Positions 1 through 7,254 of a stretch of 20,501 nt of DNA are shown piece after piece. A program made the translations under genes and the position numbers. Under the pieces are notes generated by a model. That model made no database searches, had not been told where the DNA came from, and saw only the letters and a program-made list of their open reading frames with translations. Source of the stretch: a virus; IMG/VR virus record IMGVR_UViG_3300027865_000358, positions 1 to 20,501 of that record. One strand, given 5' to 3'. The first letter of the stretch is position 1. Each line of letters starts with the position of its first letter.

Positions 1-1
1 C

Positions 2-622
2 AGTGATGCACAGAGCGCGGCCAGTGATGCTGGAAGCAAAGCGACCGTTGCATTATCTAAAGCGTCAGATGCTTCTAGCGCGGCGATTGTAAATGCAAGC
101 GCCGCTTCTGATGCACAGAGCGCGGCCTCTCAAGCCGACTCTGTTGCACATGTCGCCAGCAGCGCGACCGTAGTCAACGCGAGCGCAGCCAGTGACGCCA
201 TGAGCGCGGCAGTGGTGGCACAGTCAAAGGCTTCAGATGCCAGCAGCGCAGCGGAGATCAAGGCGCTGATTTTGAAAATATACAATGAAGGGTCTGCAAT
301 CTCCGCCGGCGATGGAGCGATGTTTTTCACTATACCGAATTTCCTGAATGGTAAGGACTTGGTGTCATGCGGTGGGCATCTATATACAGCGGCGACCAGC
401 GATACGGTTGAGGTCATGATACACAATGTCACCAGTGCGGTGGATATGCTGTCAAGTAAGCTGACGTGGGATGCTACCGAGAAAGACACTAACACGGCTA
501 CATCTTCCGCAGTAATAGACACTGGTAATGATGGTGTAGCTACCGCAGACGAGATCAGGATCGATATTGACAGCGCGGCATCTGGAGCGAAGGGCATGGA
601 GATTCGGATGCAGTTTGCATAG
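2..622 (+). CDS. Phage fibre-like protein, 5' truncated by the window (heptad coiled coil plus C-terminal beta domain)
   Basis: The frame is open from base 2 and has no start in the window, so only the C-terminal ~206 residues are seen. The first ~90 residues are strict Ala/Ser heptads (SDAQSAA, SDAGSKA, SDASSAA, IVNASAA and similar), at least twelve in register, as expected for a trimeric coiled-coil shaft. The remainder (from about FFTIPNFLNGKDL) is a beta-type domain with a vDMLSSkLtwD segment and a closing EIRIDID...GMEIRMQFA strand. I recognise this as a C-terminal domain of phage structural and fibre proteins. Its position just before the head-tail joining genes suggests a head fibre or decoration as well as a tail fibre. 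The family assignment is inference; the coiled coil is read directly. Confidence 0.75.
   Translation, partial: SDAQSAASDAGSKATVALSKASDASSAAIVNASAASDAQSAASQADSVAHVASSATVVNASAASDAMSAAVVAQSKASDASSAAEIKALILKIYNEGSAISAGDGAMFFTIPNFLNGKDLVSCGGHLYTAATSDTVEVMIHNVTSAVDMLSSKLTWDATEKDTNTATSSAVIDTGNDGVATADEIRIDIDSAASGAKGMEIRMQFA
4..250 (+). repeat. 21-bp (7-codon) Ala/Ser coding repeats
   Basis: The shaft of the fibre gene is built from degenerate 21-bp units encoding xxxxSAA-type heptads. A 19-bp stretch at 4-22 recurs exactly at 109-127, a distance of 105 bp or five heptads. This points to growth of the shaft by unequal exchange in multiples of a heptad. Confidence 0.75.
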
Positions 623-632
623 GGGGTACATC

Positions 633-797
633 ATGAATAAGGTAATACTGGAGCCAGAAACAGGGAGATGTTCGTATTGTGATCAAGAGTTGACGCTGAT
701 CGTTGAGCGTGATGGCGAGAAATATTGCTCTTTGTCGTGTTTAGAGAGGAAAATATGGCGTTCTGGAGAAGATGATGGCGGATCTCAACTGGACTGA
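633..797 (+). CDS. Small zinc-finger protein (54 aa)
   Basis: The start is the ATG at 633, preceded by AGGGGG at 621-626; a longer in-frame reading upstream overlaps the fibre gene and is unlikely. The protein has a four-cysteine zinc-binding pattern, C13-x2-C16-x15-C32-x3-C36, in the contexts CSYC and YCSLSC, resembling small treble-clef or zinc-ribbon domains. No catalytic residues are visible. It lies between the fibre and connector genes, and its 3' end overlaps the next ORF by about 23 nt. The function is unknown. Zinc binding is inferred from cysteine spacing. Confidence 0.7.
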   Translation: MNKVILEPETGRCSYCDQELTLIVERDGEKYCSLSCLERKIWRSGEDDGGSQLD

Positions 798-990
798 CAC
801 AGGGGATGTATTATGGATCGACAGGGCAGATGTTATATGGCGTGATACTGTCTTTATAGAAGCAGTCGATCCAATCCTGCTCCACACAACCACAGCAGCC
901 AGACGAGATCATGCCCTGACAGCAACGCGCCGAACTCATGCGACAACATCAACACGGCGAACGCATAGCATTGATATAAACGAACCGTAG
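775..990 (+). CDS. Small protein with C-terminal RRxH repeats (71 aa)
   Basis: ATGs occur at 772 and 775. The one at 775 is better spaced from GGAG at 765-768 and gives 71 residues. The N-terminal half holds two similar short segments (WTDTGDVLWIDRADVIWRDT). The C-terminal part carries three 9-residue repeats, AARRDHALT, ATRRTHATT and STRRTHSID, before a DINEP tail. The repeat region is basic and His-rich, without hydrophobic segments. The gene overlaps the zinc-finger gene and is followed by an AGGGGG box and another short ORF. I do not recognise a function. The context is late structural genes. Confidence 0.6.
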   Translation: MADLNWTDTGDVLWIDRADVIWRDTVFIEAVDPILLHTTTAARRDHALTATRRTHATTSTRRTHSIDINEP

Positions 991-998
991 GGGGCTAT

Positions 999-1115
999 AT
1001 GAACGTCGGATTCATCACATACTGGTTCGAGCGGGGACAGGCATATGTCACTCGCAGTTTGATGACATTCAGCAGGTATACAAGACAATGCCATACAAAA
1101 TTCCAGGCCCACTAA
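999..1115 (+). pseudogene. Fragment of a glycosyltransferase N-terminus (38 aa ORF)
   Basis: An ATG at 999 behind AGGGGG (989-994) opens a 38-residue ORF beginning MNVGFITYWFERGQAYVTR. From family knowledge, a GFxxxWFERGxAYV start is characteristic of some GT4-type glycosyltransferases. The resemblance stops after about 20 residues and the frame runs into the start of the next gene. The rest of the enzyme is missing, so I read this as the 5' end of a glycosyltransferase gene left by deletion or rearrangement. It may still be translated, because its RBS is good. The match is from memory and short. Confidence 0.5.
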
Positions 1116-1468
1116 CAAGCTGTATCTTGCAGGAGCCAACAGACGGAGCCAGAACATCCGATGGCGGCGTTCCTCTAACATGGGGGACTGTCGTAACGTT
1201 CGATGGCGGAATAGAGGTACTTAGCGCATCCGAAAGGCTGGCATTTGCAAAGCAAACAGTGGCCTCGACTCACTGGCTATTTGTTAGCTATGATGAAATC
1301 GGGGATGATTACGCAGCGGATGTAAAAGAAGAAAACAGGATTTATATCGCAAATGCCGAAAACGCTTTGGCTGCGGAGACATACGAAATTACTGGCGTTT
1401 CGCCATGGAGAGACTGGGGTAACACTATCGGGCATTGGGAGATTGTTTTGAGGAAGATAGATGATTGA
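1088..1468 (+). CDS. Head-tail joining (adaptor) protein
   Basis: This 126-aa protein begins MPYKIPGPLTSC and has the layout of the Phage_H_T_join family: an early strand, a 'PLTWGTVVTFDGGIEVLSASERL' type segment around residues 30-55, a middle section with IRYxxxI-like strands, then RIYIANAEN and a C-terminal strand EIVLRKIDD. Such proteins form the ring between portal/adaptor and tail terminator. The start has only a weak AGGT box about 10 nt upstream. The same frame is open back to 980 without another ATG, GTG or TTG. It is followed by the gp10-like gene with a TGATG stop/start overlap, the standard gene order. Confidence 0.75.
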   Translation: MPYKIPGPLTSCILQEPTDGARTSDGGVPLTWGTVVTFDGGIEVLSASERLAFAKQTVASTHWLFVSYDEIGDDYAADVKEENRIYIANAENALAAETYEITGVSPWRDWGNTIGHWEIVLRKIDD

Positions 1469-1776
1469 TGGTTAAAGTGCGATGGAATGACAAAGAGTTT
1501 GAGAAAAAGGGACTCGATCCGGCGATAGTCAGGTTTTTGGTAAAAATAGGGCTGATGGGCGCTGCGTTGGCGCAGGTAATAACTGACAGGGTTGGCGCGG
1601 TCGATACAGGCGCGTTGTTGAAAAGTATAGCGCATGAAGTCGATCCCCGCAGATTGATCTTGCGTATTGGCACAAACATCAAGTACGCTATTTATGTATT
1701 TATGGGCACATTCAGGATGAGGGCACGGCCTATTCTCAGGATGATGCTTGTCGAATTAAGGATTAACCTAAAATAA
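1468..1776 (+). CDS. HK97 gp10-like head-tail/neck protein
   Basis: The start is the ATG at 1468, which overlaps the previous stop (TGATG); an in-frame TTG one codon earlier is less likely. The 102-aa product has the HK97-gp10 signature: a central VDTGALLKSIAHEV segment, then RIGTNIKYAIYVFMGTFRM and the C-terminal ARPILRMML, matching the family pattern DTGxLxxSI...VGTNxxYAxxvExGT...ARPFLrpAl. The family acts at the head-tail connector or neck. It is tightly coupled to the upstream adaptor and, through TAATG, to the downstream tail terminator. Confidence 0.8.
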   Translation: MVKVRWNDKEFEKKGLDPAIVRFLVKIGLMGAALAQVITDRVGAVDTGALLKSIAHEVDPRRLILRIGTNIKYAIYVFMGTFRMRARPILRMMLVELRINLK

Positions 1777-2192
1777 TGGATCTCCAGGCGATCAGAAACG
1801 CTATATATGCTGAATTTGTGGGGGATGCCGATCTGCTGGCGGCTTTGGGCGGGTCTGCTCGTAGGATGTATCCAGAAGAAGCCCCGCAAGATGCGGCATC
1901 ACCGTATTGCACGTATCAATACATAACAGGCGTTCCCGATCCTACGTTTACCAGTGATGGAGAGATCACTTCATGGCAATTCAGCCTCTTCAATAAAACT
2001 GATGAGCCGCGAGATTTTACTGACATAACTCTGGTTTTCAAAAAGCTGATGGCCGCTTATGATGACGCTGCATTGACTCTATCGGGATATAGTTCTATCG
2101 GCGTTACACGCGGAATTTCAAATGTCGTGCCTACTATAGATGGCGTTCAGCAGTTAGTCGTTACCTACGAGATAATTGTCGAGGACACTTAG
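1776..2192 (+). CDS. Tail terminator / tail completion protein (DUF3168-like)
   Basis: This 138-aa protein begins MDLQAIRNAIYAEFVGDADLLAALGG, followed by the RMYPEEAPQDAASPYCTYQYI region and the late strands WQFSLFNK and QQLVVTYEIIVED. That is the pattern of the DUF3168/gp17-like tail terminators that cap the tail tube at the neck. It fits the gene order connector, gp10-like, terminator, tube. The start codon overlaps the preceding stop (TAATG). Confidence 0.78.
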   Translation: MDLQAIRNAIYAEFVGDADLLAALGGSARRMYPEEAPQDAASPYCTYQYITGVPDPTFTSDGEITSWQFSLFNKTDEPRDFTDITLVFKKLMAAYDDAALTLSGYSSIGVTRGISNVVPTIDGVQQLVVTYEIIVEDT

Positions 2193-2213
2193 GGGATAAT
2201 TAAGGATTGAACG

Positions 2214-2582
2214 ATGGCTAAGGCTCATGGGAAAGGCTCTAGTTTAACATTTACTAATCTAACTGTCGGCGATCATGGATTTACGATCACCGATACAGCG
2301 GATATGGCGGAAGTAACCGACTTCGCAGATGGCGCTTCTGGATTCAAGAAATGGCTTGCAGGCTTGCGGGACTGGGAGTGTACTGTCCAGGGCAAGTGGG
2401 ACGACACACCTAATACAGCGGCGGTTGGCGACGAGGCTACACTCACATTGACCTTGACGGCGGGGAGTACCTTTGCTGGCAACGCTATTCTACAAAGCCA
2501 GACCGTGACCTCAGATGTCAATGCCGAAATCGTGCACGAATGGACATTCAAGGGCAACGGCGCGTTAACCGAGCCAGTGTAA
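2214..2582 (+). CDS. Tail tube protein, short paralog
   Basis: The product is 122 aa, with AAGGA at 2202-2206 before the ATG at 2214. The sequence is beta-rich, with ADMAEVTDFADGASGFKKW and DWECTVQGKWDD, then a VTSDVNAEIVHEWTFKGNGAL C-terminus typical of tail-tube proteins. The next gene shares the central block (EVTDFxDGAxGFKKxxxGLxDWxxxxxGxW), so the two are paralogs. One may be the main tube protein and the other a minor or decorated form; the sequence alone does not decide. Confidence 0.75.
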   Translation: MAKAHGKGSSLTFTNLTVGDHGFTITDTADMAEVTDFADGASGFKKWLAGLRDWECTVQGKWDDTPNTAAVGDEATLTLTLTAGSTFAGNAILQSQTVTSDVNAEIVHEWTFKGNGALTEPV

Positions 2583-2594
2583 GGGGTGATATAG

Positions 2595-3506
2595 ATGGCA
2601 AAGAAGCATGGAAAAGTGGGCGCTATCTATTGGACGCCCACCATGACAGCGACGACGATTGCTTTTGTAGACGGCGGCGGGGGGGCTGATACGATAACGG
2701 ATTCAGGAAGCGCGTTCGTAACGACCGGATACAAGGCTGGCGATCTGATCACCGTGTCAGGTTCTACCAGCAACGATGGCAATTATACAATCGTGTCATT
2801 GGTTGCGGGCACAATTACTCTCGCAACTGGTGTATTGACGGCTGAAGGCGCGGGTGATAGCGTTACTATCCGCGTGGCGTTGCCGGGACAGTTAGTGGCC
2901 GGCTTCTTCGGCTGGACGTTCACTAGCGAGATAGATCTTGTAGAGGTCACTGATTTTGTCGATGGCGCTGCCGGCTTCAAGAAATATATCGTAGGGCTAG
3001 AGGATTGGACGGGCGAAGCATCTGGCTACTGGCTTACTGATGATTTCCACGGAGACTGGACGGGAACGGAGATGATGGTACGATTCTTCGCTGAGTATAA
3101 CGCCAGCCCTAATGTCACGACAGCATTGTTCTACAGCGGCCTTGCGCTCGTGAGCGGCATTGATACTAGTTCGGGGGTAGATCAAGCCATAGAGGAAAGT
3201 CTTTCTTTCCAGGGAACAGGCAAGGCGTCGTTGCTGGGAACAGGCATAGCGTTTGTAGATGGCGGAGGCGGGGAAGATACCATTACCGATACAGGCAATG
3301 GATTTATCGCCGCCGGCTTCGAGGTTGGCGATGAATTTACCGTGAGCGGGTCAACCAGCAACGACGGCAGCTACACTATACTGGCGGTAGTAGCCGGAAC
3401 GATAAATGTCGCTACTGCTTCGCTAACCGCTGAAGGCGCGGGCGATAGCGTCACTATTAGTGCCACGACAAAGCTCGTATTGAGAACAGCGGCGTGGCCG
3501 ACTTAA
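2595..3506 (+). CDS. Tail tube-type protein with two copies of an extra 72-aa domain
   Basis: The product is 303 aa, with GGGGTGATAT before the ATG. The tube-like core (residues ~105-210: LVEVTDFVDGAAGFKKYIVGLEDW, then QAIEESLSFQGTGKAS) matches the short paralog upstream. A beta-type unit is placed at residues 22-92 and again at 218-288. Both copies carry IAFVDGGGG, DTITD, SGSTSNDG, YTI and LTAEGAGDSVTI. These look like surface-exposed decoration domains added to a tube protein. The protein is more than twice the length of its neighbour. It could be the major tube protein with external decorations or a second minor tube species. Confidence 0.72.
   Translation: MAKKHGKVGAIYWTPTMTATTIAFVDGGGGADTITDSGSAFVTTGYKAGDLITVSGSTSNDGNYTIVSLVAGTITLATGVLTAEGAGDSVTIRVALPGQLVAGFFGWTFTSEIDLVEVTDFVDGAAGFKKYIVGLEDWTGEASGYWLTDDFHGDWTGTEMMVRFFAEYNASPNVTTALFYSGLALVSGIDTSSGVDQAIEESLSFQGTGKASLLGTGIAFVDGGGGEDTITDTGNGFIAAGFEVGDEFTVSGSTSNDGSYTILAVVAGTINVATASLTAEGAGDSVTISATTKLVLRTAAWPT
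2658..2870 (+). repeat. Decoration-domain coding repeat, copy 1
   Basis: This encodes residues 22-92 of the long tail-tube protein, from IAFVDGGGG to GDSVTI. Copy 2 is at 3246-3458. The protein similarity is strong, while the DNA has diverged at third positions, so the duplication is not recent. Confidence 0.75.
3246..3458 (+). repeat. Decoration-domain coding repeat, copy 2
   Basis: This encodes residues 218-288 of the long tail-tube protein. It shares IAFVDGGGG, SGSTSNDG and LTAEGAGDSVTI with copy 1 at 2658-2870. The unit follows the tube core here, whereas copy 1 precedes it. Confidence 0.75.
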
Positions 3507-3522
3507 ACAAAAAGGGGATAAA

Positions 3523-3954
3523 ATGGGAACATCGGGAAATGCAGAACGCGGAAAGGTTGTCATTGAGCTGAAGGGTAAGAACTATACTCTCCTAGAGCTT
3601 GATCTGGAAGAGTTGGGCGATGTAGAGAACTTCATCAAAACAAAATACGCCAAGTTGTATCGGGAATCCGCCCAGGGCGTTGAGATCAAAGAGCGAGAAG
3701 AAGGGGTCAGGCGGATTCTTAGGATGCACAGCACCCCGGAAGAGCTGGCAGAAGAAATGGAGGCGAGCGATTGTCTTCTGTATATAATTTACCTGATGCT
3801 CAAGAACAACCCCGGGATAACATACGAAAACATCACCGATATAGTCGATCAGAGCAATATACAGATCGTCAATACCGCCATAAAAAGCTTTAATGATAGC
3901 GAAGAGAATGATGATACCGTAAACCCTCCGGAAGTGGAGCAGGTGATCCCCTAG
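3523..3954 (+). CDS. Tail assembly chaperone, short (gpG-like) product
   Basis: This 143-aa, acidic, helical protein begins MGTSGNAERGKVVIELKGKNYTLLELDLEELGDVENFI. It sits between the tube and tape-measure genes, where the gpG-type chaperone is found. Its start follows AAAAGGGGATAAA, a translation start region shared almost exactly with the gene at 7658. An open -1 frame overlaps its end and continues to 4175, as expected for the G/GT pair of siphoviruses. These proteins bind the tape measure during tail assembly. The assignment rests on position and frameshift architecture more than on sequence motifs. Confidence 0.75.
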   Translation: MGTSGNAERGKVVIELKGKNYTLLELDLEELGDVENFIKTKYAKLYRESAQGVEIKEREEGVRRILRMHSTPEELAEEMEASDCLLYIIYLMLKNNPGITYENITDIVDQSNIQIVNTAIKSFNDSEENDDTVNPPEVEQVIP

Positions 3955-3978
3955 ACTGGTGGACGGTTCGCGCCGTCC
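3921..3978 (+). other. Candidate programmed -1 ribosomal frameshift signal
   Basis: Two slip sites are present in the gpG frame. AAACCCT at 3921-3927 is a canonical X_XXY_YYZ heptamer in phase (A_AAC_CCT). At the end of the gene, ATC_CCC_TAG lets the CCC tRNA slip back onto CCC (3948-3950) at the stop codon. A hairpin, GGACGG-TTCGCG-CCGTCC (3961-3978), starts 9 nt after the second site. Either slip enters the frame that is open from 3915 to 4175. The frame overlap and hairpin are seen; which site is used is not resolved. Confidence 0.6.
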
Positions 3979-4175
3979 TTTCTTATTTCTATAGCTGGTC
4001 GCATGAAGATACCGGCAAGCTGACCCGGCGGCAGGCGCAAGGGTATTATCGCCGCATAATCGCAATACAGAAGATGTTTGGCGGCGGTGAATCAGAAGAG
4101 GAAGATGAGGGCTGGGACATTGACGCTATGATGGAGGAGGCGGAGGAGTTAGGTTTGAATCCTCCGGCGAGGTAG
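3924..4175 (+). CDS. T extension of the GT tail chaperone (made by -1 frameshift)
   Basis: This frame has no start codon of its own and follows the -1 frame of the gpG-like gene. It encodes LDWWTVRAVLSYFYSW, then LTRRQAQGYYRRIIAIQKMFGGG and an acidic tail ending EELGLNPPAR, which is typical of gpT-like extensions. A slip at CCCC gives a fusion of about 217 residues. The stop at 4173-4175 is 2 nt before the tape measure ATG. In lambda-type tails, the GT fusion and G together hold the tape measure and recruit tube subunits. Confidence 0.72.
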   Translation, partial: PSGSGAGDPLDWWTVRAVLSYFYSWSHEDTGKLTRRQAQGYYRRIIAIQKMFGGGESEEEDEGWDIDAMMEEAEELGLNPPAR

Positions 4176-4177
4176 AG

Positions 4178-6133
4178 ATGGCATTCAAGATCGCAGAAGC
4201 ATTTGTTGAGATAAAAGGCGATAAGGGCAAATTCAGCGGCACTATACGCAAGGCTAAGAGCGAGACTGCCGGCTTTGCCACCAGCGCGACGAAGAATCTC
4301 AAGAAAATATCCATCGGTCTGGCCGCTATTGGCACTGCCGCCGCTATTGCCGCCATTGCCATCAGCGTTAAGCTCACTCGCGCCATTATCAGTGCAGGGA
4401 AGGCGTCTGTGTTGACCGCCGTTAAGTATGACAAGCTTAAGCGGGGCTTGACTGCTGTTGCTGGCGGTGCGGAAGAGGCGAGCCGTCAGTTTATCCGATT
4501 ACGGAAAGTGGCGGAATTGCCGGGGCTTTCCTTTGAAGCGGCTCTTCAGGGATCAATAAACCTTCAAGCGGCAGGGATAGAGGCAGATCTAGCAGAGCGC
4601 GCTCTCTCGGCATTCGGCAATGCCCTGGTCACGGTCGGCAAAGGTGCAGAAGACCTCTCTGGCGTTAATCTGGCGCTGACCCAGATGGCCAACAAGACCA
4701 GCGGATTCGGCCAAGACGTTCGGCAGTTACAGGAACGTCTGCCGCAGATGCAGACGGCGCTAAAAAACGCCTTTGACGGCCAACCGCTTGAGGATCTAAG
4801 CATCACAGGTAAGGAGCTTGTCGCCGCACTGGTGACTGAATTTGAGAAGCTTCCCAAAGCGGCGGGGGGGATTGCCAATAGTATCGAGAATATCGGAATC
4901 AGTTTTGACTTGCTGAAAGATGCGATTGGCAGAACAATGCTGGAAAATACTAGAAAAGTAACAGACGGCTTTACCAAGATTATAGAAAGCTTGACCACTG
5001 TTGTAGATAATTTCACGTTGTTGAGGGATCACATAGCTATTGTGTTTTCAGAAATCGCCGTTATCGGGTTTACGACTTGGGCAAAGATGCTACAATCAAT
5101 GGTCAAATTGACCATTTCGGCGACTAGATTCATGGCCATTCCGTTAAAAGCAACATGGAAAAGCCTGGGGTTAGCTCTTGAGGATACGCTAGGAAAAGCC
5201 ATCATCAGACAATTTACGTTTACGAAAGAGGCGTCTGATAAATTATTAGCGCAAAGAGAACAGCGAACAAAAGAACACATGAAGACCATAACGGACGAAT
5301 TCAATAGAGATATAACGCCGGGCTTTGATGAATTGGTAAACGTTATGGGCGTGGAGCTTCGCCAGGCAATGACCGATGCGCTTAAAGGTTTGGGTGATAT
5401 TCAGTTACAACTGAAAACCCTAACAGACCGAGCGGAAGAATTCGCAAAATTTAGAGCAGCCATGCGAAGTTGGGCTGCGGACATATTGTCTGTTTTCGTT
5501 CCTGCCGTTCATGATATGCAGAAAGCGATAGGCAATCTGAATCTCAATTTCCTTACGGCTCAGTGGAAGGATATTAGAATACAGATGTCAGGCGCGGCAG
5601 ATCTGGCGGAGCGTCTGGCGCGGGCACTTGGAGCAGCGAATTTTGGCATCAGCCCCGCCTTCCAGGAAAGCATGAATGACTATTTTGAGAATATGCGCAA
5701 TAGAGCGCAGGATACTGCCGACGCGATCCGCCCGGCATTTGAAAATATGTTTTCCAATCTTTTCTCTGGAGAAACAAAGAGCCTTTGGGAGGCCTTTTGG
5801 ATAGACCTCAAACGGATAGCGATCAGGCAGATGGCCACGATATTCGCCACTCAGTTATTGACCGGACTGCTGACAGGCGGCGCGAGCTTTGGCAGCGTAG
5901 GTCTTGGCTCTGCGCTTTCTGCCCTTGCTCCGGGGTCAATAGATCCCACTTCCAGGGCTATCGGGGGTGCGGTCAGTAGGGGGGCGCGGGCTGTTGGAGG
6001 CTTTCTTGAAGGCGGCACTGTCATCATTAACGATCAGGATTTGACTAATTTCGACAAGCAGAGAACGACCAAGCAAGTGGAGCAGGGGCTAGGTCCGGCA
6101 TTCGCTGAGGCTGCCGCTGATGGCATACAATGA
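4178..6133 (+). CDS. Tail tape measure protein
   Basis: This 651-aa protein lies straight after the chaperone pair, as usual. A hydrophobic Ala/Ile segment spans residues ~44-65. Long alpha-helical stretches follow, and a second hydrophobic, Gly/Ala-rich region lies near the C-terminus (RQMATIFATQLLTGLL). At roughly 1.5 angstrom per residue, a known relation for tape measures, a tail near 100 nm is expected. No peptidase or lysozyme motif was seen. The last codons overlap the next gene by ATGA (6130-6133). Confidence 0.88.
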   Translation: MAFKIAEAFVEIKGDKGKFSGTIRKAKSETAGFATSATKNLKKISIGLAAIGTAAAIAAIAISVKLTRAIISAGKASVLTAVKYDKLKRGLTAVAGGAEEASRQFIRLRKVAELPGLSFEAALQGSINLQAAGIEADLAERALSAFGNALVTVGKGAEDLSGVNLALTQMANKTSGFGQDVRQLQERLPQMQTALKNAFDGQPLEDLSITGKELVAALVTEFEKLPKAAGGIANSIENIGISFDLLKDAIGRTMLENTRKVTDGFTKIIESLTTVVDNFTLLRDHIAIVFSEIAVIGFTTWAKMLQSMVKLTISATRFMAIPLKATWKSLGLALEDTLGKAIIRQFTFTKEASDKLLAQREQRTKEHMKTITDEFNRDITPGFDELVNVMGVELRQAMTDALKGLGDIQLQLKTLTDRAEEFAKFRAAMRSWAADILSVFVPAVHDMQKAIGNLNLNFLTAQWKDIRIQMSGAADLAERLARALGAANFGISPAFQESMNDYFENMRNRAQDTADAIRPAFENMFSNLFSGETKSLWEAFWIDLKRIAIRQMATIFATQLLTGLLTGGASFGSVGLGSALSALAPGSIDPTSRAIGGAVSRGARAVGGFLEGGTVIINDQDLTNFDKQRTTKQVEQGLGPAFAEAAADGIQ

Positions 6134-7254
6134 ATCTAGCCGCATTCCGGGAAAACCTACTCAAACCATCCGTAAAGCCACGCTATAAATTCCTCTATGA
6201 TTCAGTCGATAAGACAAGCCAAGTATTGAAGATCGGAACTATCAGGCGCGATGTAAATCTATCATCAGGCAAGGCGCTGATTACACTCAACAACGCTGGC
6301 GGCTGGTGGAACTTCCTGAAGGCGACGAATGACGCGCTTGGGGACACGGCTGAGATCAAGGCTTATGTTTCTGGCGATGAGGCAAATGCATACACGCTTT
6401 TCAAGGGAACTGTTCTCCATCCTGTTTATGAAGGAAAAGATGTTACTATTCAGATCAAAGATCACAACAGCAAGTTTCTTGACAAGCCAGTAGGAAGCAA
6501 CGCCAACCCTGATACATTTTGGCAATCGCAGACCGTGAGCGCTGAAGAAGTTGTATGGCGATTGCTGACCGTACATGGCGGATTGAATACGTTGAATGCC
6601 CCCACCAATCCAGATATAGCCTATACCGCTTTTGCAGCATGGCGCGACAATCATATAGTCGCTAATAGCTACGGTATCAAGGGACTTGTGAAAGGTCAGA
6701 CTGTTGCTGAATGCCTCATGATCATCTGCCAGATGACCCATTCGTATATATGGGTCAATAATGACGGCAAGGTTGACTTTGCGCCACCATACGATCCGGG
6801 ATATTCATACGATGAGGGGAACACGGGATCGAGAAAGAAGCCAGGACAGGGCAGAGATTTAGAGGAGCCTACCGATAAGATACTCAATAATGTAACAGTG
6901 AGGCATGGCTACAACTTCTCTCAAGGATCATGGGTTAGCAGCGTCACCGATACCGACGCGACAAGTATAGCAAAGTTCGGGACATTCAAGAAAACGGTCG
7001 AGGGTCGTATATTCGTACATAACACATCCGCAAGCGCCACCTCAGATCGGGATGCTACGCTTAACGATTATGCTTTCCCGCTGCGGTTCTTCAATCTCAT
7101 AGGCGGCATCCCTGCCATCATGGAAGATCTGGGTAGGCAGATAACCGTTGATGATACGCTGAAAGATATATCAGGCGCGACTCCATATGTCGAGCGGATT
7201 ATATACGATCTCGATCAGTGGGAAGTTATGATAAAAGCGAGGTGGCCTTGGTGA
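6130..7254 (+). CDS. Tail hub / tail-tip baseplate-like protein
   Basis: This 374-aa protein overlaps the tape measure stop (ATGA). It begins MNLAAFRENLLKPSVKPRYKF and has a beta-rich N-terminal half with IKAYVSGDEANAYTLFKGTV and VTIQIKDHNSKFLDKPV, resembling the barrel domains of phage hub proteins. A middle part (VKGQTVAECLMIICQMTHSYIWVNNDGKVDF) is of the kind seen in gp27/gp44-like hub folds. The C-terminus ends QWEVMIKARWPW. The position after the tape measure supports a tail-tip or distal role. I see no enzymatic motif. Precise family membership is uncertain. Confidence 0.68.
   Translation: MNLAAFRENLLKPSVKPRYKFLYDSVDKTSQVLKIGTIRRDVNLSSGKALITLNNAGGWWNFLKATNDALGDTAEIKAYVSGDEANAYTLFKGTVLHPVYEGKDVTIQIKDHNSKFLDKPVGSNANPDTFWQSQTVSAEEVVWRLLTVHGGLNTLNAPTNPDIAYTAFAAWRDNHIVANSYGIKGLVKGQTVAECLMIICQMTHSYIWVNNDGKVDFAPPYDPGYSYDEGNTGSRKKPGQGRDLEEPTDKILNNVTVRHGYNFSQGSWVSSVTDTDATSIAKFGTFKKTVEGRIFVHNTSASATSDRDATLNDYAFPLRFFNLIGGIPAIMEDLGRQITVDDTLKDISGATPYVERIIYDLDQWEVMIKARWPW

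Noticed and set aside
130-597. A 155-codon minus-strand frame opposite the fibre gene
   Set aside because: It is an antisense shadow of Ala/Ser codons; the plus frame has clear heptads and a recognisable C-terminal domain.
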